Below, piece after piece: positions 23,170 to 32,174 of a stretch of 37,601 nt of DNA (position 1 is the first letter of the stretch; every line of letters begins with the position of its first letter). A program made the translations under genes and the position numbers. Location: assembly GCF_000812465.1 (NCBI RefSeq), contig NZ_JWMA01000049.1:1-37601 (forward strand), given 5' to 3'. This DNA comes from Cupriavidus sp. IDO. Lineage in GTDB: Bacteria; Pseudomonadota; Gammaproteobacteria; Burkholderiales; Burkholderiaceae. The notes beneath the pieces were generated by a model. That model did not search any database and was not told the DNA's origin. It was given only the letters and a program-made list of their open reading frames with translations.

Positions 23170-24152
23170 ACGAGAAGGCTGACGATACACCGGGGCACCG
23201 GGTGCGCCCGGGCTTGCGCGAACGTCCGGTACGCTGGCTGCCCGACCGGCACACTGGCGCCCGCACCGTGCGCGTGGTGACCGCCGCAATCAGCTCCTGG
23301 CTTGCGCACCGCGCCGCGAGCAAGGGCGCGGCGCTTTCCTTCTACATGCTGTTCTCGCTGGCGCCGATCCTGGTGCTGGTCATTTCCATTGCCGGCATCT
23401 TCTTCGGCGCTGAGGCAGCGCGGGGCGAGATCTTCGCGCAATTGCGGGACCTCGTCGGGGAGCAGGGTGCAGCGGCCATTCAGCAGATCCTGGCCGCGAC
23501 GCATCGGGCCGGCGGCAGCGGAGTTGCCGCCATGGTGGCAACCGGGATCCTCTTCGTCGGCGCCACCAGCGCCTTCGCCGAACTCAAGAGCAGCCTCGAC
23601 GATATCTGGCACGTGCCGGTCCCCGCCACGGCCGGCTGGCAGCAGCTGCTGCGGGCGCGGCTGCTGTCGTTCAGCCTCGTGCTCGTGCTGGCCTTCATGC
23701 TGCTGGTGTCGCTGGTGGTCAACGCCGCGCTGGCCGTGATCAACCGGTTCTGGGGCCAGCTGTGGACGCATTCGTGGCTCGCGCCGGTTGCCGACGCGAT
23801 CTCGACGGCGTTCTCTTTCGCCGTGGTGACCGCGCTGTTCGCCGTCATCTTCAAGATGCTGCCGAACGCACGTATCGCCTGGCGCGACGTCACCATGGGC
23901 GCTGTGATCACTGCGCTGCTTTTCTCGATCGGCAAGCGGCTGATCGGGCTCTATCTGGGCAATAGTGCGGTAGCGTCCTCCTATGGGGCGGCGGGCTCGG
24001 TGGTCGCGCTGATGCTGTGGATCTACTACTCGGCGCAGATCTTCTTTTTCGGCGCGGAACTGACCAGGCAATACGCGCTTCAGTTCGGCAGCCTGCGCGG
24101 CGTGCCCGGGCTGTCTGGCGACGAATCCCCGGGCCGGCCCGCGAACCGGTAA
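23166..24152 (+). CDS. YihY/BrkB-family inner-membrane protein
   Basis: The 328-residue product has about six membrane helices and motifs of the YihY/BrkB family: LAHRAASKGAALSFYMLFSLAPILVLVISI near residues 44-73, SSLDDIWHVP, and SVVALMLWIYYSAQIFFFGAELTRQYA near the C-terminus. The family was once called RNase BN, but that activity belongs to another protein; its real role is unclear. The GTG at 23166 overlaps the DUF1328 stop. An ATG at 23142 inside the previous gene is an alternative. The last 20 residues are variable. Confidence 0.85.
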   Translation: MNEKADDTPGHRVRPGLRERPVRWLPDRHTGARTVRVVTAAISSWLAHRAASKGAALSFYMLFSLAPILVLVISIAGIFFGAEAARGEIFAQLRDLVGEQGAAAIQQILAATHRAGGSGVAAMVATGILFVGATSAFAELKSSLDDIWHVPVPATAGWQQLLRARLLSFSLVLVLAFMLLVSLVVNAALAVINRFWGQLWTHSWLAPVADAISTAFSFAVVTALFAVIFKMLPNARIAWRDVTMGAVITALLFSIGKRLIGLYLGNSAVASSYGAAGSVVALMLWIYYSAQIFFFGAELTRQYALQFGSLRGVPGLSGDESPGRPANR

Positions 24153-24284
24153 AATAGCGCCCCATTCCCTTCGTGCATGCCCGCAGTGCCCGGCTTCACC
24201 GCTTGCCTGCGGTGCCTGCCGTTGCCTGGTACCGGCCAGGCGCGTGCCGGGCCTTCCATCTTTTCCCAGTCAAACTCCGCTGCC

Positions 24285-25898
24285 GTGAGCTCGCTCGTTT
24301 CCGAAATTGCGCGTCGACGCACCTTTGCCATCATTTCCCACCCGGACGCGGGTAAGACGACCCTGACCGAAAAGCTGCTGTGGTTCGGCGGCGCGATCCA
24401 GGTTGCCGGCGAGGTGCGCGCCCGCAAGGCCGACCGCCACGCCACCTCCGACTGGATGGAGCTGGAAAAGCAGCGCGGGATCTCGGTGACGTCTTCCGTG
24501 ATGCAGTTCCCGTACCGCCGCGGGCCAGGCAACGGCAGCGCGGACGGCAGTACGCAGGAAAACATCGTCAACCTGCTCGACACGCCGGGCCACGAAGACT
24601 TCTCCGAAGATACCTACCGCACGCTGACCGCGGTCGACTCGGCGGTGATGGTGATCGACTCGGTCAACGGCGTGGAAGCGCAGACCATCAAGCTGCTCAA
24701 CGTCTGCCGCCTGCGCGATACGCCCATCCTCACCTTCATCAACAAGCTCGACCGTGAAGGCCGTTCGCCGATCGAGCTGCTCGATGAAATCGAGGACGTG
24801 CTGCAGATCCAGTGCGCGCCGATGACCTGGCCGATCGGCATGGGCAAGGCCTTCCGCGGCGTGTACCACCTGATCGACGATAAGGTCCAGCTGTTCGACC
24901 CGCACGGCGAGAAGGGCACGGCGGCAATCCTCGATGGCCTGGACAATCCGGAGCTTGACCGCATCCTGGGCAGCCAGGCCGAAGAGCTGCGCCTCGAGAT
25001 CGAGCTGGTGCGCGGCGCGTCGCACACCTTTGACAAGGACGCCTTCCTGTCAGGCAAGCAGACCCCGGTCTACTTCGGCTCGGCCATCAACAACTTTGGC
25101 GTGCAATCGCTGCTCGACGCATTGTGCGAGCTGTCGCCGCCGCCGCTGGCGCGCAATACCGAAAGCCGCGTGGTGGAGCCGCAGGAACCCCGGTTCACCG
25201 GCTTCGTGTTCAAGATCCAGGCCAATATGGACCCGCGCCACCGCGACCGCATCGCATTCGTGCGCGTATGCTCGGGCCGCTTCGAGCGTGGCATGAAGCT
25301 GCTGCATGTCTCCACCGGCAAGACCGTTGCGATCAACAACGCCATCACCTTCATGGCGCAGGACCGCAACACGACCGAAGAGGCCTACGCCGGCGACATC
25401 ATCGGCGTGCCCAATCACGGCACCATCCGCCTGGGCGATGTGTTCACCGAAGGCGAGCCGCTCAAGTTCACCGGCATTCCTTCGTTCGCGCCCGAATTCT
25501 TCCGCCGCGCGCGCCTGAACAACCCGCTCAAGGTCAAGCAGCTGCAGAAGGGTTTGCAGCAACTGGCCGAAGAGGGCGCCACGCAGATGTTCCGCCCGCT
25601 GGCTTCGAACGACCTGGTGCTGGGCGCGGTCGGCATCCTGCAGTTTGACGTGGTGGCGCACCGGCTCGAGCATGAGTACGGCGTCGACGCCATCTTCGAA
25701 TCGCACGAATGCGCCACCGCGCGCTGGCTCAAGGGCGATCCGGCCGAGATCGAAAAGCTGATCGAGAAGGCCGGCCACAACGTTGCGCTCGATGGCGCCG
25801 GCGATCACGTCTACCTCGCGCCGAGCATGGTCAACCTGCGGCTGACGCAGGAGCGCTTCCCGAACCTGAAGTTCATGGAGACGCGCGAGATCGTGTGA
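24285..25898 (+). CDS. prfC: Peptide chain release factor 3
   Basis: RF3 is a translational GTPase that recycles RF1/RF2 from the ribosome after termination. The 537-residue product shows the G-domain motifs [13 protein letters not shown] (G1, about 18-30), [14 protein letters not shown] (G3) and NKLDRE (G4), then the family C-terminal domains ([20 protein letters not shown]). The start at GTG 24285 matches the family start ([21 protein letters not shown]). The longer frame to 24177 adds a non-conserved segment; no clear ribosome site supports either. It is an ordinary core gene on the chromid, closed by a perfect terminator hairpin at 25919-25954. Confidence 0.95.
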   Translation: MSSLVSEIARRRTFAIISHPDAGKTTLTEKLLWFGGAIQVAGEVRARKADRHATSDWMELEKQRGISVTSSVMQFPYRRGPGNGSADGSTQENIVNLLDTPGHEDFSEDTYRTLTAVDSAVMVIDSVNGVEAQTIKLLNVCRLRDTPILTFINKLDREGRSPIELLDEIEDVLQIQCAPMTWPIGMGKAFRGVYHLIDDKVQLFDPHGEKGTAAILDGLDNPELDRILGSQAEELRLEIELVRGASHTFDKDAFLSGKQTPVYFGSAINNFGVQSLLDALCELSPPPLARNTESRVVEPQEPRFTGFVFKIQANMDPRHRDRIAFVRVCSGRFERGMKLLHVSTGKTVAINNAITFMAQDRNTTEEAYAGDIIGVPNHGTIRLGDVFTEGEPLKFTGIPSFAPEFFRRARLNNPLKVKQLQKGLQQLAEEGATQMFRPLASNDLVLGAVGILQFDVVAHRLEHEYGVDAIFESHECATARWLKGDPAEIEKLIEKAGHNVALDGAGDHVYLAPSMVNLRLTQERFPNLKFMETREIV

Positions 25899-25918
25899 TC
25901 GCCGATTACGCCTGAAAT

Positions 25919-25954
25919 GCAAAACGGCTCGCATTCGCGAGCCGTTTTGCTGTC
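25919..25954 (+). terminator. Terminator of prfC
   Basis: A perfect 14-bp stem (GCAAAACGGCTCGC, loop ATTC) ends in GCCGTTTTGC, 20 bp after the prfC stop. Its A and T tracts are within the stem, so it may work in both directions. Confidence 0.85.
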
Positions 25955-25964
25955 TGAGGGTTTG

Positions 25965-26006
25965 CTCCCCTCTCCCGCTTGCGGGAGAGGGGCAGGGGGA
26001 GAGGGC
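25965..26006. repeat. Dispersed palindromic repeat of the CCCTCTCCCGC type
   Basis: CCCCTCTCCCGC (25967-25978) and its complement (25981-25992) flank a TT loop, followed by AGGGGGAGAGG. I recognise this as a common intergenic palindrome in many proteobacterial genomes. It adjoins the broken end of the TonB-receptor remnant. Confidence 0.7.
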
Positions 26007-26018
26007 AGGCGCGGGCAT

Positions 26019-26270
26019 ACCGCGGTGCGTGGTGGCGCCGAGGTTGGTCGATGCATCGGGCGCGCCGCCGGTGCCGCCGCGCAGCTGCAGTTCGTCGTCG
26101 AAATCGATGTTGAACAGCGTCAGCTCACCGCCCCAGCCATTGCTATTGAAGTGCGTGCCGATTTCATACGTCTGGGCCTTCCCGGGCGTCAGGCCATTGG
26201 TGGTCTGCGCGATCTGGAAGTACTGCAGCGGGCCGAACGCATCATCGAGTGCATTTGTCGGGTTGTGGTA
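26019..26270 (-). pseudogene. Fragment of a TonB-dependent siderophore receptor
   Basis: Read on the minus strand, 84 codons directly after an in-frame TAA (26273-26271) give NPTNALDDAFGPLQ, then LTPGKAQTYEIGTHFN, GGELTLFNIDFDDELQLR and GAPDASTNLGATTHRG. This is typical outer-membrane barrel sequence of a FecA-like receptor. It has no start, plug domain or TonB box, and it stops at the palindromic repeat at 25965-26006, so it is a relic. The neighbouring EntS-like MFS exporter hints that a siderophore locus once stood here. Confidence 0.8.
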
Positions 26271-26453
26271 TTAATGCATCGGCTTTGATACATATGGGCC
26301 ATGTTCCGCGGCGTGCCGTGTGCCAGTGTCCGCATTTGTATCCACGTGCCGGGGCCGCCCGCTTTAGAATCCAGCCTTTGCGCCCGGTACGGCACCATCG
26401 GCCGGTCGACCGGCTGCACTTCCGGCGCAGCGCCTCTCTGCTTTTCCGCCTCC

Positions 26454-27701
26454 ATGTCTACCCCTGCCACCGTTCCGGCCGTCGAGCCGGACAGCGTTTT
26501 TGGTGATCCCATTTTCCGCCGCTACTGGTTCGCCCGCCTTTGCACCACCATCGGCTACCAGATCTTTACGGTGGCCGTCGGCTGGCAGATGTACGACCTG
26601 ACGCGCGACCCGCTGATGCTCGGCATGGTCGGGCTGGTGCAGTTCCTGCCCTCGGTGGTGCTGATCCTGATGTCCGGGCATGTGGCCGACCGCTTCGACC
26701 GGCGCCGCATCGTGCGAACCTGCCAGGCGCTGGAGGCCGTGATCGCGGTGGCCATGGCGGTGGCGAGTTTCGCCGGCTGGGTCAACCGCGAGCACATCTT
26801 TCTCTTCGTCGCGCTGATCGGCGCCACGCGCGCCTTTGAAACCCCCACGTTGCAGGCCTTGCTGCCCGGCGTCGTCACGCCGCGCCAGCTGCCGCGCGCA
26901 GTGGCGCTGGCCAGTTCCGCCGGGCAGACCGCCATCATCATCGGGCCGGCCATCGGCGGGTTTGCCTATGTGGCGGGCCCCGGCGTGGTCTACGCGCTCA
27001 GCGCCACGCTGTTCGCCATCGCCGCCATCCTGGTCAGCGGCCTGACCCTGCGCCAGGCAGTGCAGCGGCTGACGGCACCGGTCAGCATCAAGACCTTGTT
27101 TGCCGGCTTTGCCTATATCCGCAGCCGTCCGGTATTGCTGGGCGCGGTGTCGCTGGACCTGTTCGCCGTGCTGCTGGGCGGCGCCACCGCACTGCTGCCG
27201 ATCTACGCGCGCGACATCCTCCACACCGGCCCGTGGGGCCTGGGGCTGCTGCGCTCGTCGCCGGCCATCGGCGCGCTGGCCATGGCCTTGTGGCTGGCGC
27301 GGCATCCGCTGAACCGGCGCGCGGGGCAGGTGATGTTCGGCGCGGTGGCGCTGTTTGGCACGGCCACGCTGGTGTTCGGCGTGTCGCACTGGCTGCCATT
27401 GTCAATGGGCGCGCTGGTGGTGCTGGGCGCATCGGACATGATCAGCGTGGTGGTGCGCTCCACGCTGGTCCAGCTCGATACGCCAGATGACATGCGCGGG
27501 CGCGTCGGCGCCGTGAATTCGGTCTTTATCGGGGCCTCGAACCAGCTGGGCGAGTTCGAGTCGGGCGTGACCGCCGCGCTGCTCGGACCGGTGGGGGCGG
27601 TGATCCTTGGCGGCGCGGGCACGCTGCTGGTGGTGGCAGTCTGGATGCGGCTGTTTCCGGCGCTGGCCGCGCGCGACCGGCTGCACGACCACCACGCCTG
27701 A
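26454..27701 (+). CDS. EntS-like MFS transporter
   Basis: The 415-residue product is a 12-helix major facilitator of the MFS_3/EntS type. It has an MFS loop motif GHVADRFDRRRIV after helix 2 and helices such as VGLVQFLPSVVLILMSG, GALAMALWLARHP and AVILGGAGTLLVVAVWM. EntS exports enterobactin in E. coli; here the substrate is unknown. The ATG at 26454 (STPATVPAVEPDSVFGDPIFRRYWF) begins the family-like sequence. The frame extends to 26301 with unlikely residues. No strong ribosome site is visible. An iteron and a parS-like site lie in the 147-bp gap to the downstream AraC gene. Confidence 0.85.
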   Translation: MSTPATVPAVEPDSVFGDPIFRRYWFARLCTTIGYQIFTVAVGWQMYDLTRDPLMLGMVGLVQFLPSVVLILMSGHVADRFDRRRIVRTCQALEAVIAVAMAVASFAGWVNREHIFLFVALIGATRAFETPTLQALLPGVVTPRQLPRAVALASSAGQTAIIIGPAIGGFAYVAGPGVVYALSATLFAIAAILVSGLTLRQAVQRLTAPVSIKTLFAGFAYIRSRPVLLGAVSLDLFAVLLGGATALLPIYARDILHTGPWGLGLLRSSPAIGALAMALWLARHPLNRRAGQVMFGAVALFGTATLVFGVSHWLPLSMGALVVLGASDMISVVVRSTLVQLDTPDDMRGRVGAVNSVFIGASNQLGEFESGVTAALLGPVGAVILGGAGTLLVVAVWMRLFPALAARDRLHDHHA

Positions 27702-27722
27702 GGCGGCACGCCCGGGCCCAAA

Positions 27723-27739
27723 GCGTACCCGTTTCTGCG
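27723..27739 (+). repeat. Isolated consensus iteron between MFS and AraC genes
   Basis: GCGTACCCGTTTCTGCG here is identical to the commonest origin iteron (for example 16668 and 16780), 11 kb from the origin. Confidence 0.85.
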
Positions 27740-27810
27740 TGCGCAAAAAGTCCCTCGTTGCCCCAGCCGGATCCTGAATCCAGGGTTATATTCCGACAGT
27801 GCCGATTCAA

Positions 27811-27826
27811 CTTTCGTCGCTGAAAG
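27811..27826. promoter_or_regulatory. parS-like palindrome upstream of the AraC gene
   Basis: CTTTCGTCGCTGAAAG matches the candidate parS at 14 of 16 positions (GT replaces AG at positions 6-7). It sits in an inverted repeat with 8-bp arms, CAACTTTC/GAAAGTTG (27808-27829), 23 bp before the AraC start. It may be a degenerate third ParB site or an operator for the AraC gene. Confidence 0.5.
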
Positions 27827-27848
27827 TTGCGTCCGTCGTCCACCCCTG

Positions 27849-28775
27849 ATGCCCGCCAGACCACGATCCATGGCCGCCAGCAACGCCCCGACCGAACCGC
27901 TCCGGCGCCACGCAGTCTTCGCCGCGCTGACCGGCTCGCGCGCGTCGCTCGAGCGCGCCGCGGCACTGGGCGATGGCCTGGGCCTGGCGCTGTGGCGCAA
28001 CCGCCACGATGACACCGGCTACGCGCAGCCCGGCCACCACACCATGTCGGTCTACCTGGAAGGCGGCTACTCGACCTACCGGCGTGACCAGCCGGGCAAC
28101 ACCGGCGCTCCGGGGCGGCTCTGCCTGCTACCGGCCGACCATGAGTCCCGCTGGCACGTCGGCGGCAGCCAGCGCTTCCTGCATCTCTATTTCCAGCCCG
28201 AGCACCTGGCGTGGCACTGCGTGCGCTTGCTTGACCGCGAGCCGCGCGCACTGCAGCTGCAGGACCTGACCTTTGCCGAGGATCCGTTCCTCTTCGCGAT
28301 CAGCCGGCGGCTCGCCGCACTCGACTGGGAACAGCCAGATGCGCTGATGGCCGGCAACGCCCTGGCGCACGAAGCGGTCAGCCACCTGCTGCTGCGTCAT
28401 GGCACGCGGGGCGCGCCGGCCGACTGGCGCGGCGGCCTGTCCGGCCCGGCGCGCCGCAAGGTAAGGGACTGGATCGAAGCCAACCCGGAACGCAACCCGA
28501 CGCTGGGCGAACTGGCGGCGATGGCGGGCCTGTCGGAGTACCACTTTGCGCGCATGTTCCGCGTTTCGTTCGGCATGCCGCCGCACACCTGGATCCTGCG
28601 TAGCCGGCTCGATCGTGCGCAACGGCTGCTGGCGAACCCACGCCTGACGCTGCAGGACATCGCCGCACGCGCCGGCTTTGCCTCGGCCAGCCATCTCAAC
28701 AATCGCTTCCGCGCTGCGTTTGGCGCAACGCCGGGTGTCTGGCGTGCCGCACACGACGTGCGGAACGACGCCTGA
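27849..28775 (+). CDS. AraC-family transcriptional regulator
   Basis: The 308-residue product has an N-terminal cupin-like sensing domain (PGHHTMSVYLEGGYSTYRRD, GRLCLLPADHESRWHVGGSQRFLHLYFQPEHL) and a C-terminal double helix-turn-helix (NPTLGELAAMAGLSEYHFARMFRVSFGMPPHTWILRSRLDRAQRLL, then LQDIAARAGFASASHLNNRFRAAFGATPGVWR). The effector is unknown. It follows the MFS exporter in the same direction and may regulate it or itself. Alternative starts are GTG 27821 to ATG 27870; the one at 27849 is kept for length. A strong hairpin follows at 28806-28832. Confidence 0.88.
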   Translation: MPARPRSMAASNAPTEPLRRHAVFAALTGSRASLERAAALGDGLGLALWRNRHDDTGYAQPGHHTMSVYLEGGYSTYRRDQPGNTGAPGRLCLLPADHESRWHVGGSQRFLHLYFQPEHLAWHCVRLLDREPRALQLQDLTFAEDPFLFAISRRLAALDWEQPDALMAGNALAHEAVSHLLLRHGTRGAPADWRGGLSGPARRKVRDWIEANPERNPTLGELAAMAGLSEYHFARMFRVSFGMPPHTWILRSRLDRAQRLLANPRLTLQDIAARAGFASASHLNNRFRAAFGATPGVWRAAHDVRNDA

Positions 28776-28805
28776 AACCTGCTTCCCAAGAATTTGCTGA
28801 TGCCC

Positions 28806-28832
28806 GCCAGCCCTTGCTACACAAGGGCTGGC
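28806..28832 (+). terminator. Hairpin after the AraC gene
   Basis: A perfect 11-bp stem GCCAGCCCTTG/CAAGGGCTGGC encloses a CTACA loop 30 bp after the AraC stop. No T-run follows, so termination is likely but unproven. Confidence 0.6.
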
Positions 28833-29001
28833 CGGTCCTGTCAACCCCGTAAAAGATGGAAATGGCGGCAATCCCACGAGATCGTCTGTCTTCGTGCGGT
28901 AAAATACCGGACTTCGCGGCTGTCGGCTGCTCCCGTGCTGCTCGCCGCATTCCCCGCGTGAAATCCTGTTCGTCACCTTGCCGGCGCGCTTGGAACGCGC
29001 C

Positions 29002-29018
29002 CGCAGAAATTGGTACGC
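29002..29018 (-). repeat. Isolated iteron variant upstream of mscS
   Basis: CGCAGAAATTGGTACGC is the reverse complement of GCGTACCAATTTCTGCG and differs from the origin variant CCCATTT at one position (T for G in this orientation). It lies 100 bp before the MscS start, in the probable leader or promoter region. Confidence 0.7.
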
Positions 29019-29117
29019 TTTGCCCTCGCGCAGGCCGGATTCGTACCACTCGCTGCATACCGGAATCCTCTGAGCCGGATGCACCCGCTACCTGAAACCA
29101 ACCAGGAGTCGTTCCCC

Positions 29118-30005
29118 ATGGACCTGCACTTCATCGCAGCAGACAAGATCGAGGCCGCCTGGAGCTATCTCGTGCAGCTTGCCGTGCAGCAGGGCATGAA
29201 CTGCATCGCGGCCATTCTCATCCTGATTGCCGGTTGGTGGCTGTCGGGCCGTGCCGGCGCTGGCGTGACCCGGGCGCTGGACCGCACCAATGTCGACGCC
29301 ACCATGCGGCCGATGCTGTCCAATGCCGCCCAGTGGGTAGTGCGCGTGCTGACGGTTGTGCTGGTGCTGTCGCAGTTCGGCGTGCAGACGGCCAGCATCG
29401 TCGCCATGCTCGGTGCCGCCGGCCTGGCGATTGGCCTGGCGCTGCAGGGGACACTGCAGAACATCGCCGCCGGCATCATGCTGGTGCTGCTGCGGCCGTT
29501 TCGCGTGGGCCAGTACATCGATGCGCAGGGCGTGGCCGGCACCGTGCGCGAGACCGGCCTGTTCATGACCGAGCTCACCACTGCCGATGGCGTCTGCCTG
29601 CGCGTGCCCAACGGCAAGCTGTGGGGCAGCGCCATCACCAATTACAGCGAGAACCCGACGCGCCGGATGGATATCGAGACCACGGTTGCGTTCGGCAGCG
29701 ACATCCGCGCGGGGCTCGACGCGCTGCGCGCCATGCTCGCATCCGAGCCACGCCTGCTGGCCGATCCTGCGTCCGAAGCCATGGTGGTCAGCTACACGCA
29801 GATCGGCATCACGCTCAACGTGCGCTACTGGACCTCGAGCGAAAACTTCTGGCCCGTGCGCTATGCGTTCTACGAGCGCATCAAGCCGGTGCTCGAAGCC
29901 GCCGGCTGCGCCATTGCCGTGCCGGTGCAGGAAACGCGCATGCCCGATGTGGGCGCAGCGTCCCGGATTGACGCGCAACCGAACCCGGCGCGCCGCCTGA
30001 GCTAG
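29118..30005 (+). CDS. MscS-family mechanosensitive channel
   Basis: The 295-residue inner-membrane product opens under membrane tension to release solutes during osmotic downshock. It has N-terminal helices (GMNCIAAILILIAGWWLSGR; WVVRVLTVVLVLSQFGV) and the pore helix SIVAMLGAAGLAIGLALQGTLQNIAAGIMLVLLRPF. The beta domain FRVGQYIDAQGVAGTVRETGLFMTELTTADG and the alpha/beta C-terminal domain follow. The size is close to E. coli MscS (286). AGGAG lies 9 nt before the ATG at 29118; the frame to 29010 reads through an iteron and is rejected. A stem at 30084-30110 separates it from convergent edd. Confidence 0.92.
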   Translation: MDLHFIAADKIEAAWSYLVQLAVQQGMNCIAAILILIAGWWLSGRAGAGVTRALDRTNVDATMRPMLSNAAQWVVRVLTVVLVLSQFGVQTASIVAMLGAAGLAIGLALQGTLQNIAAGIMLVLLRPFRVGQYIDAQGVAGTVRETGLFMTELTTADGVCLRVPNGKLWGSAITNYSENPTRRMDIETTVAFGSDIRAGLDALRAMLASEPRLLADPASEAMVVSYTQIGITLNVRYWTSSENFWPVRYAFYERIKPVLEAAGCAIAVPVQETRMPDVGAASRIDAQPNPARRLS

Positions 30006-30083
30006 CCGGCGCGGCACATCCCACGTGCCGCCTTGCGCGGTACGCTATACAGCGCCGTGTCCTATCGCGACAGCCGCAACGCC

Positions 30084-30110
30084 GCCGGCGCCACGGGGTT
30101 TGGCGCCGGC
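30084..30110. terminator. Hairpin between convergent mscS and edd
   Basis: A perfect 10-bp GC-rich stem GCCGGCGCCA/TGGCGCCGGC has a CGGGGTT loop and lies in the 119-bp gap between the two stops. It may serve both genes. Confidence 0.65.
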
Positions 30111-30124
30111 GTCAGTCATATCTT

Positions 30125-31951
30125 CTAATCTTCATTCGAAAAAAGCGTGCAGGCGCCAGTCTCGGCCGTGCTCACGGTGCGGCGGAAGGTCGCAAACAGG
30201 TCGCGCCCCACGCCGTGACGGTTGCCGGCGAGGTCCGGCCGCTCGGGTTCGCGTGCTTCCCATTCGGCATCCGGCACCAGCACCGTCAGCACGCCTGCGG
30301 GCGCGTCCACGCGCATCATGTCGCCGGTGCGCACCTTGGCAATATCGCCGCCACCCAGCGCCTCGGGGCACACGTGGATCGCCGCGGGCACCTTGCCCGA
30401 AGCACCCGACATGCGCCCGTCGGTAACCAGTGCCACATGGAAGCCGCGATCCTGCAGCAGTGTCAGCGTAGGCGTGAGCTTGTGCAGCTCGGGCATGCCG
30501 CATGATGCGGGCCCCTGCCATGGCAGCACGGCGACGAAGTCGCGCTCGAGCTCGCCGCGCTTGAACGCGCTCAGCACATCGTCCTGGCGATGAAACACGA
30601 TCGCTGGCGCTTCCACCACCTGATGCTCGGGCTTGACCGCCGAGGTCTTGATGACGGCGCGGCCGAGCTTGCCATCCAGCAGCTTGATGCCGCCGTCGGG
30701 TGCGAACGGCTGGTCGGCGCTGCGCACGATGGTGTCGTCCAGCGGCGCGGCGGGGCCGTCGATCCAGGTCAGCTTGCCGTCGCGCAGCACCGGTTCGCGC
30801 GTGTAGGCCTCCAGCCCGCGGCCGGCGATGGTGGTCACGTCGTCATGCAGTAGCCCCAGCGACAACAGGCCGCGGATCACCACCGGCAGGCCGCCGGCGG
30901 CCTGGAACTGGTTCACGTCGGCCTTGCCGTTCGGATACACGCGCGCGAGCAGCGGCACCACGGCCGACAATTCATCGAAGTCGTCCCACGTCAGCACGAT
31001 GCCCGCCACGCGCGCCATCGCGATCAGATGCAGCGTATGGTTGGTCGACCCGCCGGTGGCCACCAGGCCCACCACGCCGTTGACGAAGGCGCGCTCGTCC
31101 AGCATTTCGCCGACCGGCGTATAGCGCTCGCCACCGTGCACCAGGCGCAACGCCTGCCGCGCCGATTCGCGTGTGAGCGCTTCGCGCAGCGGCGTGTTGG
31201 GATTGACGAAGGCCGTGCCCGGCAGATGCAGGCCCATCATCTCCATCAGCATCTGGTTCGAGTTGGCGGTGCCGTAGAAGGTGCAGGTGCCGGGCCCGTG
31301 GTAGGAGCGGGTCTCGGCTTCGAGCAGCTCCTTGCGCCCGATCTTGCCTTCGGCATAGAGCTGGCGCACGTGGGCCTTCTCGTCGTTGCTCATGCCGGTC
31401 GTCATCGGCCCGCCCGGCACGAACACCGCGGGCAGGTGCCCGAACGACAGCGCCCCCATCACCAGCCCGGGCACGATCTTGTCGCACACGCCCAGGTACA
31501 GCGCGGCGTCGAACATCTGGTGCGAGAGCGACACGGCGGTGGCCAACGCGATTACGTCGCGCGAGAACAGCGACAGGTCCATGCCGTCCTGACCCTGCGT
31601 CACGCCATCGCACATGGCCGGCGTGCCGCCGGCAAACTGCGCGGTGCCGCCGGCTTCCAGCGCGGCTTCCTTGAGCCATTTCGGAAACGCCTCGAGCGGC
31701 TGGTGCGCCGACAGCATGTCGTTATAGGCGGAGACAATGGCGAGGTTGGGGCGCTCGTCGGCTTTCAGCCGGATCTTGGCCGCATCGGGCATGGCAGCCA
31801 CGGCATGGGCCAGGTTGGTACACGAGAGCTGGGCCCGCTCAACCTTCTGGCCCGCCATGGCGCGGGTGCGGTCGAGATAGGCCTGCCGGGAGGCTGCGCT
31901 GCGGGACACGATGCGGGCCGTGACCCGTTCGAGCACTGGGTGACGTGGCAT
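30125..31951 (-). CDS. edd: 6-phosphogluconate dehydratase
   Basis: Edd converts 6-phosphogluconate to 2-keto-3-deoxy-6-phosphogluconate, the first specific step of the Entner-Doudoroff pathway, with an iron-sulfur cluster. The 608-residue length is typical for the IlvD/Edd family. Diagnostic stretches are [86 protein letters not shown] and [18 protein letters not shown], including the conserved cysteines. AGGAG lies 6 nt before the ATG. It is transcribed away from zwf-pgl-glk. The KDPG aldolase gene eda is not in the window. Confidence 0.95.
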   Translation of the reverse strand: MPRHPVLERVTARIVSRSAASRQAYLDRTRAMAGQKVERAQLSCTNLAHAVAAMPDAAKIRLKADERPNLAIVSAYNDMLSAHQPLEAFPKWLKEAALEAGGTAQFAGGTPAMCDGVTQGQDGMDLSLFSRDVIALATAVSLSHQMFDAALYLGVCDKIVPGLVMGALSFGHLPAVFVPGGPMTTGMSNDEKAHVRQLYAEGKIGRKELLEAETRSYHGPGTCTFYGTANSNQMLMEMMGLHLPGTAFVNPNTPLREALTRESARQALRLVHGGERYTPVGEMLDERAFVNGVVGLVATGGSTNHTLHLIAMARVAGIVLTWDDFDELSAVVPLLARVYPNGKADVNQFQAAGGLPVVIRGLLSLGLLHDDVTTIAGRGLEAYTREPVLRDGKLTWIDGPAAPLDDTIVRSADQPFAPDGGIKLLDGKLGRAVIKTSAVKPEHQVVEAPAIVFHRQDDVLSAFKRGELERDFVAVLPWQGPASCGMPELHKLTPTLTLLQDRGFHVALVTDGRMSGASGKVPAAIHVCPEALGGGDIAKVRTGDMMRVDAPAGVLTVLVPDAEWEAREPERPDLAGNRHGVGRDLFATFRRTVSTAETGACTLFSNED

Positions 31952-32030
31952 GGGGTTCTCCTGCGGGGGGAGCTTTCAGCCTAGCGCACTTTGGGGCACG
32001 GTGCACGTTTGCCTGCCCCCCCTGCCGTTA

Positions 32031-32047
32031 CGCAGAAACGGGTACGC
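32031..32047 (-). repeat. Isolated consensus iteron in the edd-zwf divergent promoter region
   Basis: CGCAGAAACGGGTACGC is the exact reverse complement of the consensus iteron. It lies about 80 bp upstream of edd and 130 bp upstream of zwf, where a regulator of either gene could act. No HexR-type palindrome was recognised nearby. Confidence 0.85.
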
Positions 32048-32174
32048 TTGCCTCGCCAAGCGGCGGCGACTCACGTAAACTGCAAGGAACTTAAGCACCG
32101 CTTGCGGGCACTCAAACAAGCAGGCAATGTTGGCATCGCCTGCGCAGACGGCCGTACCGGCCAAGGAGTCCAGG

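Noticed and set aside
25050..26018. 322-codon leftward frame opposite prfC
   Set aside because: It is antisense to a conserved GTPase gene; only the separate stretch 26019-26270 in the same frame shows real homology, to a TonB receptor.
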